A DNA stretch of 64,000 nt from Sphingomonas turrisvirgatae. GTDB lineage: Bacteria; Pseudomonadota; Alphaproteobacteria; Sphingomonadales; Sphingomonadaceae. Positions 34,558 through 45,162 of this stretch are shown here, piece by piece (positions within the stretch are counted from its first letter, which is position 1; each line of letters begins with the position of its first letter). Below the pieces are notes generated by a model. That model was not told the DNA's origin, did not search any database, and saw nothing but the letters and a program-made list of their open reading frames with translations. The stretch is taken from contig NZ_MDDS01000081.1 of assembly GCF_001721295.1 (NCBI RefSeq), forward strand, positions 1 through 64,000, written 5' to 3'. Position numbers and translations under genes: made by a program.

Positions 34558-35811
34558 ATGATGTTTTCCCGCCGATCGCTGCTGACCGCTGCCGCCGCCA
34601 TTCCGCTTGCGACCCGTTCGGGTGTGCTACGCGCCGCCGAGGCCGACCTTTCAGCGCTCGAGCCGATCGTGGGCGATGCGGTGCCGATCGGGCCGGCGGA
34701 ACGGCGCGGGCGGCTGGCGCGAGCCCAGGCCCTGATGAAGGCGAACGGCATCGGTGCGGTGCTGATCGAACCGGGAGCGAGCCTGCTCTACTTCACCGGC
34801 GTGCGCTGGGGACGGAGCGAGAGACTGACCGCGGCCGTGATCCCGGTGGAAGGCGAGCCGCTGATCGTCACGCCGTTCTTCGAGGAACCGTCGGTGCGCG
34901 AATCGCTTGCCATATCGGCGGAGGTGCGGGTGTGGCAGGAGCATGAAAGCCCGTTTGCGCTGATTGCCGGGTGGCTGCGCGAAAAGAAGCTGGCGACCGG
35001 CTGGATCGGGATCGAGGAGACAGTCCGGCACTTTGCCGTGGATGGACTCCTGAAGGCGCTGCCCGGTGCCAAGCTGGTCTCGGCCAACCCGGTCGTGCGG
35101 GGATGCCGCATGATCAAGACGGCGGCCGAACTTGCCTTGATGCAGAAGGCGGCGGATGTGACCATGGCGGCCTATCGCTGGACCTATCCAAGGATCGAAG
35201 CGGGCATGACCCCGCAGGATATCGGCACGTTGATGAGTGCCGCGACACGCGCACTGGGTGGTCAGGTGGCGTTCAACCTCATCCTGCTGGGCGAAGCCTC
35301 CGCCTATCCGCACGGCACCGGCAAGCCGCAGAAGGTCGCACCGGGTGAAGTGGTGCTGATGGACTGCGGCGCGGTCGTACACGGGTACGAAAGCGACATC
35401 AGCCGCACCTTCGTTCATGGCGCGCCCAATGCCGAGCAAAGGCGGGTGTGGGGCCATGTGCGTGCGGGGCAGCAGCGTGCGTTTGCCGCTGCAAGGCTGG
35501 GCGTGCCGGCGGGCAGCGTCGACGATGCGGTGCGCGGCTGGTACGCGACGCTGGGCTATGGTCCGGACTATCGACTGCCGGGCCTGTCGCACCGCACCGG
35601 GCACGGCATCGGCATGGACGGGCACGAGCCGGTGAACCTGGTGCGGGGCGAGACGACGAAGCTGGCGCCGGGCATGTGCTTCTCGAACGAGCCAGGCCTG
35701 TACCTGCCCGGCAAGTTCGGCGTTCGCCTTGAGGACTGCTTTCACATGACCGCGGACGGCCCGAAATGGTTCAGCGTGCCGCCGAAGTCGATCGAGGAGC
35801 CGATCGGGTGA
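34558..35811 (+). CDS. Exported M24 metallopeptidase (Xaa-Pro aminopeptidase type)
   Basis: A 417-residue M24B peptidase. The N terminus MMFSRRSLLTAAAAIPLATRS has a twin-arginine-like motif and hydrophobic core, suggesting Tat export. A creatinase-N domain (about 45-175) is followed by the pita-bread fold with metal ligands in MDCGAVVHGYESDISRTF (two Asp), SHRTGHGIGMDGHEP (His), FSNEPGLY (Glu) and VRLEDCF (Glu). It would release N-terminal residues preceding proline. The next gene overlaps its stop by GTGA. Confidence 0.92.
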   Translation: MMFSRRSLLTAAAAIPLATRSGVLRAAEADLSALEPIVGDAVPIGPAERRGRLARAQALMKANGIGAVLIEPGASLLYFTGVRWGRSERLTAAVIPVEGEPLIVTPFFEEPSVRESLAISAEVRVWQEHESPFALIAGWLREKKLATGWIGIEETVRHFAVDGLLKALPGAKLVSANPVVRGCRMIKTAAELALMQKAADVTMAAYRWTYPRIEAGMTPQDIGTLMSAATRALGGQVAFNLILLGEASAYPHGTGKPQKVAPGEVVLMDCGAVVHGYESDISRTFVHGAPNAEQRRVWGHVRAGQQRAFAAARLGVPAGSVDDAVRGWYATLGYGPDYRLPGLSHRTGHGIGMDGHEPVNLVRGETTKLAPGMCFSNEPGLYLPGKFGVRLEDCFHMTADGPKWFSVPPKSIEEPIG

Positions 35812-36242
35812 AACGAACTCCCCTGTTTGCAGCGCTTCTCTTCATCGGGTGTGCGGATGCGGCTAACCTAGATGCGGCGTTGATGGACAAGATTGAAGCA
35901 AGTGTCTTGATGCCTGCCGAGGCACAAGGTCTCGATCATTATGCAAGATATTATGGCCGCGATCGCGACGGTTCAGTGCGTGGCGTGTTCACTTACCCGT
36001 TTGCCGCAAACTCGTCCGATGCTCAGTGTGAGGAACTCGGAAAGGGCATTATCCCGTGCGAAGAGCCGAAGCTGCCTTATCCAATGTTGGAAGCGGGCGA
36101 GCGAATGTGGCTGAAGCGCGGCGAAGATCTGCCCGGCATCAGCGATGGCCGCTGTTCCGTGATTGAGTTCACCATACCGCCGGAGGTGGTCGCACGTCCG
36201 GACCAACGATGGCGGATCAAGTTGCAGTGCAACGGGCGCTAG
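35808..36242 (+). CDS. Small exported hypothetical protein
   Basis: A 144-residue protein of unknown function. The start MKRTPLFAALLFIGCADAAN looks like a signal peptide, either lipoprotein type (FIGC) or cleaved after ADA. The mature part has two cysteines close together (CEELGKGIIPC) and two more further on, suggesting disulfides. GTG 35808 overlaps the stop of the peptidase gene (GTGA), so the two are translated together. Its base composition is clearly lower in GC than that of its neighbours (about 50% over its first half), hinting at a different origin. Confidence 0.7.
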   Translation: MKRTPLFAALLFIGCADAANLDAALMDKIEASVLMPAEAQGLDHYARYYGRDRDGSVRGVFTYPFAANSSDAQCEELGKGIIPCEEPKLPYPMLEAGERMWLKRGEDLPGISDGRCSVIEFTIPPEVVARPDQRWRIKLQCNGR

Positions 36243-36311
36243 CGGAACCCGGTTAGCCCTGATCGCACCGTTTCGCTTGAGCGAACGCGCGCGTGTCCCT
36301 AAGTCGGCGCG

Positions 36312-38972
36312 ATGACCTCGACCAACGATATTCGCCGCAGCTTCCTCGACTATTTCGAGAAGAACGGACACGCGCGCGTGCAATCCGCGCCGCTGGTGCC
36401 GCAGAACGATCCGACGCTGATGTTCGTCAACGCGGGCATGGTGCCGTTCAAGAACGTGTTCACCGGGCTCGAGACGCGGCCGTACAAGACCGCGACCTCT
36501 TCGCAGAAGTGCGTCCGCGCCGGGGGCAAGCATAACGACCTGGACAATGTCGGCTACACCGCGCGGCATCACACCTTCTTCGAGATGCTCGGCAACTTCT
36601 CTTTCGGCGACTATTTCAAGGAGCAGGCGATCACGCACGCGTGGACGCTGCTGACGAAGGAGTGGGGCCTATCGCCCGAGCGGCTGACGGCGACGGTCTA
36701 TCACACCGACGACCAGGCCTTCGAGCTGTGGAAGAAGATCGCCGGCCTGCCCGAGGCGCGTATCATCCGCATCGCGACCAAGGACAATTTCTGGGCGATG
36801 GGGTCGGACGGACCGTGCGGGCCGTGCTCGGAGATCTTTTACGACCATGGCGAGCATATCTGGGGCGGCCCGCCCGGATCGCCGGAGGAAGATGGCGACC
36901 GCTTCGTCGAAATCTGGAACCTCGTTTTCATGCAGTATCTGCAGGAGAATGACGAAATCGTCGGCGACCTTCCGAGGCCGAGCATCGATACCGGCATGGG
37001 GCTGGAGCGCGTCGCGGCGGTGTTGCAGGGCGTCACCGACAATTACGATACCGACACATTCAAGGCGCTGATCGCCGAGAGCGGCGCATTGACCGGTGCA
37101 TCGACCACCGGCGACAATCAGGCGAGCCATCGTGTGATCGCCGACCACCTTCGCTCATCGGGCTTCCTGGTGGCGGACGGCGTGCTGCCGGCCAACGAAG
37201 GGCGCGGTTATGTGCTGCGCCGGATCATGCGCCGTGCGATGCGGCACGCCCATATCCTGGGCGCCAGGGAGCCGTTGATGCACCGCATGGTGCCTTCGCT
37301 GGTCGCCGAAATGGGTGCGGCATTCCCCGAGCTGGTGCGCGCGCAGCCACTGATCGAAGCGACCTTGCTGCAGGAGGAGACGCGCTTCCGCCAGACGCTG
37401 GCCAACGGCCTGAAGCTGCTGGACGAGGCGACGAGCGGCATGGGTGAGGGCGATACGCTGCCCGGCGAGACGGCGTTCAAGCTCTATGACACCTACGGCT
37501 TCCCCTATGACCTGACTGAGGATGCATTGCGGCCGCAGGGCATGGCAGTGGATCGCGCCGGCTTCGACGCGGCGATGGCGCAGCAGAAGGCTGCAGCGCG
37601 TGCCGCGTGGAAGGGCAGCGGGGCCAAGGCGTCGGACGATGTGTGGTTCGACATCGCCGAAGAACTGGGGAGCACCGAATTCATCGGCTATGCCGCGACC
37701 GAGGGCGAAGGGCAGGTTGTCGCGATCGTCAAGGATGGCGCACGCGTCGACCAGGCCGGGCAGGGGGACGAGGTTGTCATCCTGACCAACCAGACGCCGT
37801 TCTATGGCGAAAGCGGCGGTCAGGCTGGGGACGCCGGCACGATCGGCAACGCCGAGGCCGAAGCGATCGTCAGCGATACATCGAAGCCGCTTGGCCGGCT
37901 GCATGCGCATCAGGCGACGCTGGTGCGTGGCGAGATCAGAGTCGGCGACACCGTGAAGCTGTCGGTCGACGCGGCGCGGCGCGACGCGATCCGCGCCAAC
38001 CATTCGGCGACGCATCTGCTGCATGCGGCGCTGCGCAACCGCCTGGGCGGGCATGTCACGCAGAAGGGATCGCTAGTTGCGGCGGACCGGCTGCGCTTCG
38101 ACTTTTCCCATCCTTCGGCCTTGAGCGCGCAAGAGATCGCGACCGTCGAGGCGGACGTGAACGCCGAAATCCGCGCCAACGAGGCGGTCGGCACGCGGTT
38201 GATGACCCCGGACGATGCAATCGCGGCGGGCGCGATGGCGCTGTTCGGCGAGAAATATGGCGACGAGGTGCGCGTGCTGTCGATGGGACGGCTGACCGAC
38301 AAACATTACTCGGTCGAGCTGTGCGGCGGTACGCATGTCAACGCGACCGGCGACATCGCGATTTTCAAGATCGTAAGCGAGAGCGCGGTGTCGAGCGGCG
38401 TGCGCCGGATCGAGGCGCTGACCGGTGAGGCGGCGCGGCTGTGGCTGGCGGATCGTGACGCCAAGCTGCGTGAGGCAGCGGCGGCGTTGAAGACTTCGCC
38501 TGACGACGTTCCGGCCCGCATTGTCAGCCTGGTCGAGGAGCGCCGAAGGCTGGAGCGGGAACTGGCGGAAGCGAAGAAGGCGCTGGCGCTCGGCGGCGGG
38601 GGCGGCACGGCAACGTCGGCCGGGCCGGAGCAGATCGGCGGTGTCAACTTTGTCGGGCAGATTCTGGATGGGCTGGATCCAAAGGCGCTGCGAGGCGCTG
38701 TGGATGAGGCAAAGGCGCGGATCGGTTCAGCTGTGGTAGCTTTTGTCGCGGTAAATGAAGGGCGTGCAGCGATTGCGGTTGGCGTCACCGACGACCTGAC
38801 CGCTCGCCTGAGCGCAGTCGAGTTGGTCAAGCGTGGTGTCGCCGCGCTGGGCGGGCAAGGCGGCGGCGGGCGGCCTGACATGGCGCAGGGTGGCGGACCC
38901 GACGGCAGCAATGCCGCGGCCGCGCTCGACGCCGTCAAGGGGGCGCTGACCGAGGAGAAAGAAGCTGCGTAA
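36312..38972 (+). CDS. alaS: Alanyl-tRNA synthetase
   Basis: An 886-residue AlaRS. The aminoacylation core starts [41 protein letters not shown], with [18 protein letters not shown] and the motif-2/3 region [13 protein letters not shown]. The editing domain has the zinc-type motif [12 protein letters not shown] with CGGTHV further on. The C-Ala domain ends the protein with a Gly-rich linker (GGGGTA and [15 protein letters not shown]). Length is usual. A small exported protein gene appears to start inside its last codons. Confidence 0.98.
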   Translation: MTSTNDIRRSFLDYFEKNGHARVQSAPLVPQNDPTLMFVNAGMVPFKNVFTGLETRPYKTATSSQKCVRAGGKHNDLDNVGYTARHHTFFEMLGNFSFGDYFKEQAITHAWTLLTKEWGLSPERLTATVYHTDDQAFELWKKIAGLPEARIIRIATKDNFWAMGSDGPCGPCSEIFYDHGEHIWGGPPGSPEEDGDRFVEIWNLVFMQYLQENDEIVGDLPRPSIDTGMGLERVAAVLQGVTDNYDTDTFKALIAESGALTGASTTGDNQASHRVIADHLRSSGFLVADGVLPANEGRGYVLRRIMRRAMRHAHILGAREPLMHRMVPSLVAEMGAAFPELVRAQPLIEATLLQEETRFRQTLANGLKLLDEATSGMGEGDTLPGETAFKLYDTYGFPYDLTEDALRPQGMAVDRAGFDAAMAQQKAAARAAWKGSGAKASDDVWFDIAEELGSTEFIGYAATEGEGQVVAIVKDGARVDQAGQGDEVVILTNQTPFYGESGGQAGDAGTIGNAEAEAIVSDTSKPLGRLHAHQATLVRGEIRVGDTVKLSVDAARRDAIRANHSATHLLHAALRNRLGGHVTQKGSLVAADRLRFDFSHPSALSAQEIATVEADVNAEIRANEAVGTRLMTPDDAIAAGAMALFGEKYGDEVRVLSMGRLTDKHYSVELCGGTHVNATGDIAIFKIVSESAVSSGVRRIEALTGEAARLWLADRDAKLREAAAALKTSPDDVPARIVSLVEERRRLERELAEAKKALALGGGGGTATSAGPEQIGGVNFVGQILDGLDPKALRGAVDEAKARIGSAVVAFVAVNEGRAAIAVGVTDDLTARLSAVELVKRGVAALGGQGGGGRPDMAQGGGPDGSNAAAALDAVKGALTEEKEAA

Positions 38973-39321
38973 CCGTTTCGCAATGGCCGCTCTCGCAGCG
39001 GCTCTGATTACCGCCCCCGGCGTTTCGGCGCAGGGCAAGCTGCCCCCCTATCCGGACGCGCTGCGTTGCGCGGGGCTGACATCGGCTGCCAATAATATCG
39101 GCAAGGGGACGAAGGAATCCTCGCAGCTGTTCGATCACCTGATCTTCTGGAGCATGACCGCGGCCGATGCCGGACGTGCGGCGGGCAAGAACGCAAGGCA
39201 GGTGGATGCCGATACCAGCCGTGAAGCCACGGCGGCCGAGGCACGGCTGCGCGCGCAGGATGGCGGCACCTCGGCGGCGCTGGCCGACTGCGTCCGCCGC
39301 GTGACGCCGCTCGACAAGTAA
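38965..39321 (+). CDS. Small exported protein, apparent CTG start within the alaS end
   Basis: A hypothetical protein with a signal peptide. From ATG 38983 (112 residues) the start [18 protein letters not shown] has no basic residues and no Shine-Dalgarno. The in-frame CTG at 38965 lies 8 bases after a strong GAGGAG (38952-38957) and gives [24 protein letters not shown], 118 residues, a textbook signal peptide with two arginines. The mature part is helical, about 95 residues, with two cysteines. The function is not known. It is followed after 16 bases by the DUF885 gene, so the two may be one unit. Confidence 0.7.
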   Translation: MRNRFAMAALAAALITAPGVSAQGKLPPYPDALRCAGLTSAANNIGKGTKESSQLFDHLIFWSMTAADAGRAAGKNARQVDADTSREATAAEARLRAQDGGTSAALADCVRRVTPLDK

Positions 39322-39337
39322 GATCGGGAGAGCCCGC

Positions 39338-41149
39338 ATGCGTCGCCGCACCTTCGTTGCCACCGTTGGTGCGGGGGCACTGACCGGTGCCTTTCCAGCA
39401 TTGGCGGCGCAAGCCACGGCCGGGGCCGATGACGCAAAGCTTCGTGCGGCATTGGACCGCATCTTTGCCGACCGGTTGGCGGACAATCCGGAGGGCGCGA
39501 CGGCATTGGGGCTGGATACCGGTGCCAATGCCGGGCTGAAGTCTCGCTTGTCCGGGCGAAGCGCGGCGGATGATGCGCGCAGCCTGGCCCGGGCACGCCG
39601 CGAATTGGCGGAGGTCCGCGCCTTTGCCCCGGAAAAGCTTGGCGAAGCGGCGCGGCTTGATCGTGAAGTGGTGCTGTACCAGCTCGAGCGGAGCATCGCC
39701 GCCAGTACGACATTCGACTATGGTGACAATGGCGGGCGCTTCGTGCCCTACCGGCTGAGCCAGCTGAGCGGCGCGTACAAGGACGTGCCGGATCTCCTGG
39801 ACGGGCAGCATCGCGTGAAGGATGCCAGCGACGCCGAGGCATATCTCGCGCGGATCGAGGCGTTTGCGCGCGTGCTGGACCAGGAGACCGAGCGACAGCG
39901 CGCCGACGCGGCCAAAGGCGTGTTCGCGCCGGATTACATCCTGGATACGTCGCTCAAGCAATATGCGGCGCTGCGCGATCGGCCGGCGGCGCAGACCGGG
40001 CTGGTGACGGGGCTTGCCGCCAAGCTTAAGGCGGCGAACCTGCCCGCCGATCATGCCGCGCGCGCGGCAGCGATCGTGGAGCGGCATGTATATCCGGCAC
40101 TGGACCGGCAGCGTGCGTTGCTGATGCAATTGCGCGCGAAGGCGGGCCACGACGCGGGCGTCTGGCGGTTGCCCGATGGCGAGGCCTATTATGCTGCGGC
40201 GGCCGAAGCGGCAACGACGACGCGGCTGACCGGCGACGAGATCCACCGGCTGGGCCTTGAGCAAGTGGCGCAGATCAGCGGGCGGATCGACGCGATCCTG
40301 AAAGCGCAGGGGATGAGCCAGGGTAGCGTTGGCGCCCGGCTGGTCGCGCTGAATGAGCGGCCCGATCAGCTGTTTCCCAATACCGATGTCGGGCGCGAGG
40401 CGTTGCTGGCCGAACTCAACAAGCAAATCCGCGCGATGGACAAACGGTTACCCGAGCAGTTCGCGACGCTGCCCAAGGCGCCGGTCGAAGTGCGTCGCGT
40501 GCCCCCCGCGATCGAGGCCGGGTCGCCGGGCGGCTATTATCAGGCCGCGACGCTGGATGGCGCGCGTCCTGGTATTTACTACATCAACCTGCGCGACACC
40601 TTCGATCGGCCCAAATTCGGGCTTGCGACACTGACTCATCACGAAGCGACGCCGGGCCATCATCTGCAGGTGATGCTGGCCCTTGAGTCGCAGGACATTC
40701 CGCTGATCCGACGGCGTGGCGGCTTCAGCGCCTATAGCGAGGGCTGGGCGCTTTATACCGAGCAGCTCGCCGATGAGATGGGAATGTTCGAAGGCGATCC
40801 GTTGGGCCAAGTGGGATATCTTCAGTCGCTGCTGTTCCGCGCAACTCGGCTGGTCGTGGACAGCGGGCTGCATGCCAAGCGCTGGAGTCGCGAAAAGGCG
40901 ACCGATTATTTCATCGCGACTACGGGCATCGCGCGCGGGCGCAGCCAGGGTGAGATCGACCGGTATACCGTCTGGCCGGGTCAGGCGTGCAGCTACAAGA
41001 TCGGCCACACCATGTGGGTGAAGCTGCGTGACGAGGCGAAGGCGAAGGCTGGCGCCAAGTGGGACCCGCGGCAGTTCCATGAGGTGCTGCGCAAAGGCGC
41101 AATGCCGCTGTCGGTGCTGGAACGTGTGGTGCGCGCGCAGTACGCCTAG
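39338..41149 (+). CDS. Exported DUF885-family protein, putative metallohydrolase
   Basis: A 603-residue DUF885 protein. The N terminus MRRRTFVATVGAGALTGAFPALAA is a likely Tat or Sec signal. The family motif HHEATPGHHLQ (about residues 434-444) resembles an HExxxH-type zinc site, with downstream GWALYTEQLADEMGMF supplying a further glutamate. Related proteins are thought to be peptidases; the substrate is not known. AGATCGGGAG precedes ATG 39338. Its stop overlaps that of the opposing antiporter gene (CTAG). Confidence 0.9.
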   Translation: MRRRTFVATVGAGALTGAFPALAAQATAGADDAKLRAALDRIFADRLADNPEGATALGLDTGANAGLKSRLSGRSAADDARSLARARRELAEVRAFAPEKLGEAARLDREVVLYQLERSIAASTTFDYGDNGGRFVPYRLSQLSGAYKDVPDLLDGQHRVKDASDAEAYLARIEAFARVLDQETERQRADAAKGVFAPDYILDTSLKQYAALRDRPAAQTGLVTGLAAKLKAANLPADHAARAAAIVERHVYPALDRQRALLMQLRAKAGHDAGVWRLPDGEAYYAAAAEAATTTRLTGDEIHRLGLEQVAQISGRIDAILKAQGMSQGSVGARLVALNERPDQLFPNTDVGREALLAELNKQIRAMDKRLPEQFATLPKAPVEVRRVPPAIEAGSPGGYYQAATLDGARPGIYYINLRDTFDRPKFGLATLTHHEATPGHHLQVMLALESQDIPLIRRRGGFSAYSEGWALYTEQLADEMGMFEGDPLGQVGYLQSLLFRATRLVVDSGLHAKRWSREKATDYFIATTGIARGRSQGEIDRYTVWPGQACSYKIGHTMWVKLRDEAKAKAGAKWDPRQFHEVLRKGAMPLSVLERVVRAQYA

Positions 41150-42915
41150 GCTTCGGCCTGACGCACGCGCCGAATACGTGGCTCCCGGTCGAGGTTGGCT
41201 GCGGCCTTGATCGTCCGTCGCATTTCATCGCGCTTCTCATGGATCGATGCGATGACTGGCCCGACCGCTACGCCGAGGTCGACGAGTACGGCCTCGGATA
41301 GCTGAAGCGAGCTTTCAAGCGTTTCGGGCACCGCGTCGGTCGCGCCGGCCTTATAGAGTTCGGCGGCATGCTGCGCGTCGCGCGCGCGTGCGATGATCGG
41401 AATGCCCGGAACCCAGCTGCGCACGCGCCGGGTCAGGCGGACGGTCAGCACCGGATCGTCCATCGTCAGGATCAGCGCATCCGCATGGCCAAGGTTGAGC
41501 CGGTCGACCAGTTCACTGCGCGATACGTCGCCGAACATGACGCTGTATCCTTCGCGCCTCGCGGTGGCGACGCCATCGATATCGGCATCGACCGCGATAT
41601 AAGGCTTGCCATGCGCGTGCAGCATGTCGGCGACAGTGCGGCCGACGCGGCCAAAGCCGATGATGACGGTGCCGCCGATCGTGACCTCACTCGTTTCTGG
41701 CGTACGGTGCTGGTCACGGGCTTCGAGCCGCCGCGCGACCGCTTTCCCGGCCTGGGCCAGCAGCGGGGTGATCGTGAGACCGATCGCCGTGACCGTGGTC
41801 CAGAAGGCGGCGGTCGAGGGCTGGATCAGCCCGGCGGTTGCAGCGACGCCGAGGACGATCAGGGTGGTTTCCGATGGGCTGGCCATCAGCACGCCGGCCT
41901 CGGTCGCTGTCCCGGTGCGCGCGCCAGACAGCTTGAGCAGCGCGACGGTGACGCCGACCTTCACCGCCATCACGCCCAGGATTGCGGCGAGCAGCGTCGC
42001 CCAGTCGTGTAGCACCATCCGCAGGTCGAGCCGCATGCCCACAGTGATCAGGAACACACCGAGTGCCAGTCCCTTGAACGGCGCGGTGATGACTTCCACC
42101 TCGCTATGATATTCGGTTTCCGCGATCAGCAGCCCGGCGAGCAGCGCGCCGACGATCGGCGAGAGGCCGACTGCGGTGGTGGCCATGCTGGCCACGATGA
42201 CGACGAGCAGGCTGGCGGCAAGGAACAGTTCGGGCGACTTGGTTCGCGCCGCCTGACCGAACATGCGCGGCAGGATGAAGCGCCCGCCGATGAACAGGAT
42301 GGCGACGACAATCCCGCCACGGCCGAGCGTTCCGACCAAATCGCTCCAGCCGGCGTCCGCTGCGGCGGGAGCGAGCGCACCGAGCATGAATACGATCGGC
42401 ACCAGCGCGAGATCCTCGAACAGCAGCATGGCGAAGGCCGACTTGCCGACCGGGCTGGTCGTGCCGGCGATCGGCAGCACCAGTGCGGTCGATGAGAGCG
42501 CGAGGGCGAGGCCGAGGCCAAGCGCGCCGGCCCAGTTCTGCCCCATCGCGAAAAGGCCGCCACCGATCAGCAGCGCGGCGCCAAGGAGTTCGGCCGCGCC
42601 GACGCCGAATACCAGGCCGCGCATCGACCACAGGCGCCGAAACGAAAGCTCGAGCCCGATCGAGAACAGCAGCAGGATGATGCCGAATTCGGCGAAGGGT
42701 TCGATCGAATGCGGGTCGGTGATCGTCAGATAATAGAGCCACGGCGCGCGATCGACGAGCTGGCCAAGACCCGCCGGCCCGACGAGCGCGCCGACCAGGA
42801 TGAACCCGATCACGGGGCTGATCCGGAAGCGCGCGAAGGCAGGGATGACGAGGCCCGCAGCGCCTAGGATCACCAATGCATCGCTGAAGCCGCTATTTGT
42901 CAGGTCGAGAGCCAT
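41146..42915 (-). CDS. CPA2-family cation:proton antiporter, Kef type
   Basis: A 589-residue antiporter. About 12 helices (residues 8-390) include FILVGALVGPAGLGQL, SIGLELSFRRLW and LSSTALVLPI. The RCK/TrkA-N domain begins GTVIIGFGRVGRTVADML and runs to about residue 540, followed by a basic helical tail. It probably exports K+ in exchange for H+; the KefB/KefC glutathione-regulated branch cannot be confirmed. It is a different branch from the antiporter at 18878-20515, which shares little beyond the fold. It lies downstream of the icd terminator on the same strand. Confidence 0.9.
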   Translation of the reverse strand: MALDLTNSGFSDALVILGAAGLVIPAFARFRISPVIGFILVGALVGPAGLGQLVDRAPWLYYLTITDPHSIEPFAEFGIILLLFSIGLELSFRRLWSMRGLVFGVGAAELLGAALLIGGGLFAMGQNWAGALGLGLALALSSTALVLPIAGTTSPVGKSAFAMLLFEDLALVPIVFMLGALAPAAADAGWSDLVGTLGRGGIVVAILFIGGRFILPRMFGQAARTKSPELFLAASLLVVIVASMATTAVGLSPIVGALLAGLLIAETEYHSEVEVITAPFKGLALGVFLITVGMRLDLRMVLHDWATLLAAILGVMAVKVGVTVALLKLSGARTGTATEAGVLMASPSETTLIVLGVAATAGLIQPSTAAFWTTVTAIGLTITPLLAQAGKAVARRLEARDQHRTPETSEVTIGGTVIIGFGRVGRTVADMLHAHGKPYIAVDADIDGVATARREGYSVMFGDVSRSELVDRLNLGHADALILTMDDPVLTVRLTRRVRSWVPGIPIIARARDAQHAAELYKAGATDAVPETLESSLQLSEAVLVDLGVAVGPVIASIHEKRDEMRRTIKAAANLDREPRIRRVRQAEA

Positions 42916-42991
42916 GACCTAGTTGTAACGGGCTGCGAAACGATTTGTCATCGGTGAAGCGGGCTGGGGAGCGATAAATCGTCGGGGCAAA

Positions 42992-43021
42992 TAAAAAGCC
43001 GCGGTCCGTGGACCGCGGCTT
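42992..43021 (-). terminator. Rho-independent terminator after icd
   Basis: AAGCCGCGGTC/GACCGCGGCTT, an 11-bp perfect stem with a 4-base loop, read on the minus strand is followed by TTTTTATTTG. It separates icd from the antiporter gene. Confidence 0.9.
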
Positions 43022-43045
43022 CTTTGGTTTTCAGCGAGGCTCAGC

Positions 43046-44269
43046 TTAGTTCCAGTTGGCCATTTCCGCCTCGAGGTTCTCGCGGATCGCTTCGAAGAAC
43101 TGCTCGGTCGTCATCCACGGCTGGTCCGGCCCGATCAGCAGCGCGAGATCCTTGGTCATCTTGCCGCTTTCGACGGTCTCGATGCAGACGCGCTCCAACG
43201 TCTCGGCGAACTTCACCACGTCGGGCGTGTCGTCGAACTTGCCGCGGAACTTGAGGCCGCCGGTCCAGGCGAAGATCGACGCGATCGGGTTGGTCGAGGT
43301 CGCCTTGCCCTGCTGATGCTGGCGATAGTGGCGGGTGACGGTGCCGTGCGCGGCCTCCGCCTCGACGGTCTTGCCGTCCGGCGAAAGCAGGACCGAGGTC
43401 ATGAGGCCAAGCGAGCCGAAGCCCTGCGCGACCTGATCCGACTGGACGTCGCCATCATAGTTCTTGCACGCCCACACGAACTCGCCGCTCCACTTGAGCG
43501 CCGAGGCGACCATGTCGTCGATCAGGCGGTGCTCATAGACGATGCCGGCTTCCTTGAACTTTTCGGCGAAGCCCTCGGTCTCGAACACTTCCTGGAACAG
43601 GTCCTTGAAGCGGCCGTCATAGGCCTTGAGGATCGTGTTCTTGGTCGAGAGATAGACCGGCCATTTGAGGTTCAGGCCGTAGTTGAACGAGGCGCGGGCG
43701 AAATCGCGGATCGAATCGTCCAGATTGTACATCGCCATCGCAACGCCCGAGCCGGGGAAGTTGAAGACTTCGCGGTCGATGACCTGGCCGTCCTCGCCCT
43801 CGAACACCAAGCGTAGCTTGCCTGGACCAGGGACCTTGATGTCGGTCGCGCGGTACTGGTCGCCGAATGCGTGACGGCCGACGACGATCGGCTTGGTCCA
43901 GCCGGGGATCAGACGAGGCACGTTGCTGATGACGATCGGCTCGCGGAAGACCACGCCGCCCAGGATGTTGCGGATCGTGCCGTTGGGCGACTTCCACATC
44001 TCCTTGAGGTTGAACTCCTCGACGCGCTGCTCGTCGGGCGTAATCGTGGCGCACTTCACGCCGACGCCATATTCCTTGATCGCGTTGGCGCTATCGATCG
44101 TGATCTGGTCGTTGGTCTCGTCGCGCTTCTCGACGCCCAGATCGTAATATTTGAGGTCGATGTCGAGGTAAGGCTTGATCAGGCGTTCACGGATCCATTC
44201 CCAGATGATCCGCGTCATTTCGTCGCCGTCGATCTCCACGACGGGCGTCTTCACCTTGATCTTCGCCAT
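43046..44269 (-). CDS. icd: NADP-dependent isocitrate dehydrogenase, eukaryote-like subfamily
   Basis: A 407-residue isocitrate dehydrogenase that makes 2-oxoglutarate and NADPH in the TCA cycle. The start [23 protein letters not shown] and the substrate-loop segment [13 protein letters not shown] are those of the homodimeric IDH type shared with eukaryotes, not the E. coli type. The metal-binding segments [11 protein letters not shown] and [23 protein letters not shown] are present. It stands alone, with a terminator on the minus strand, and is divergent from psd. Confidence 0.97.
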   Translation of the reverse strand: MAKIKVKTPVVEIDGDEMTRIIWEWIRERLIKPYLDIDLKYYDLGVEKRDETNDQITIDSANAIKEYGVGVKCATITPDEQRVEEFNLKEMWKSPNGTIRNILGGVVFREPIVISNVPRLIPGWTKPIVVGRHAFGDQYRATDIKVPGPGKLRLVFEGEDGQVIDREVFNFPGSGVAMAMYNLDDSIRDFARASFNYGLNLKWPVYLSTKNTILKAYDGRFKDLFQEVFETEGFAEKFKEAGIVYEHRLIDDMVASALKWSGEFVWACKNYDGDVQSDQVAQGFGSLGLMTSVLLSPDGKTVEAEAAHGTVTRHYRQHQQGKATSTNPIASIFAWTGGLKFRGKFDDTPDVVKFAETLERVCIETVESGKMTKDLALLIGPDQPWMTTEQFFEAIRENLEAEMANWN

Positions 44270-44408
44270 GCTGTCTTCCTGTTTCGTGTGGGAGGTTTGC
44301 GCGCGGCTCTAGGAGGAAGGCGCGGGAGGATCAAGCGGCCAAGCAACCAGCCGCCGCTGTCGCGACAACGCACTAGCGCGTATCGCAGGCCATGGCTAAA
44401 GCCTTGGC

Positions 44409-45152
44409 ATGGCTTCACTCGACACCCCGCCGCACACCAACCCGCCGGTTTCGACCACTACCGTCAAATGGCGCTTCCCGTCGGTCCATCCGGAGGGCCG
44501 CAAATATGTGATGATCTCGGCGGCGCTGACGCTGCTCGCTTATGTCATCCTGGAGGAACTGGGCTTCCTGATGGTCGGCGTAACGATCTGGGTCGCGTCC
44601 TTTTTCCGCGATCCGATCCGCGTCACCCCGCAAGGCGAGGGGCTGATTGTTTCGCCCGCCGACGGCCTGGTCACGATGATCGAGCGCGTGCCGGTGCCGC
44701 GCGAGATCGCCGGGGCGGAGGGATTGAACGAAGCGAGCCGGATACGCGTTTCGATCTTCATGAGCGTGTTCGACGTCCATATCAATCGCACGCCCGTTGC
44801 CGGCACGATCCGGCAGGTCGTCTATATCGCCGGCAAGTTCCTGAACGCGGACCTCGACAAGGCGAGCGAGGAGAATGAGCGCCAGCATTTCGTGATGGAG
44901 ACGCGCGACGGCACGCGGATCGGTTTCACGCAGATCGCGGGGCTGGTCGCACGCCGCATCGTGACGTTCGTGAAGCCGGGCGACATGCTCGTCGCGGGGC
45001 AGCGCTTCGGCCTTATCCGCTTCGGCAGCCGCTTGGACGTGTTCCTGCCTGACGATTATGCGCCGCAGGTCGCGCTGGGTCAGCGTTGCCTGGCCGGCGA
45101 GACGATCGTCGGCATGAAGGGCGCTGCCGCTGCCGCCGGCGTTGCGCAATGA
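44409..45152 (+). CDS. psd: Phosphatidylserine decarboxylase family protein
   Basis: A 247-residue proenzyme that makes phosphatidylethanolamine. Two membrane-near hydrophobic segments (about 33-62) precede [13 protein letters not shown] and the substrate histidine region [15 protein letters not shown]. Self-cleavage before S207 in RFGSRLDVF would create the pyruvoyl group. The subfamily is the short (A-type) form common in alphaproteobacteria. pssA starts 11 bases after its stop, so substrate-making and substrate-using enzymes are co-expressed. Confidence 0.95.
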   Translation: MASLDTPPHTNPPVSTTTVKWRFPSVHPEGRKYVMISAALTLLAYVILEELGFLMVGVTIWVASFFRDPIRVTPQGEGLIVSPADGLVTMIERVPVPREIAGAEGLNEASRIRVSIFMSVFDVHINRTPVAGTIRQVVYIAGKFLNADLDKASEENERQHFVMETRDGTRIGFTQIAGLVARRIVTFVKPGDMLVAGQRFGLIRFGSRLDVFLPDDYAPQVALGQRCLAGETIVGMKGAAAAAGVAQ

Positions 45153-45162
45153 GGTTTCGCCA

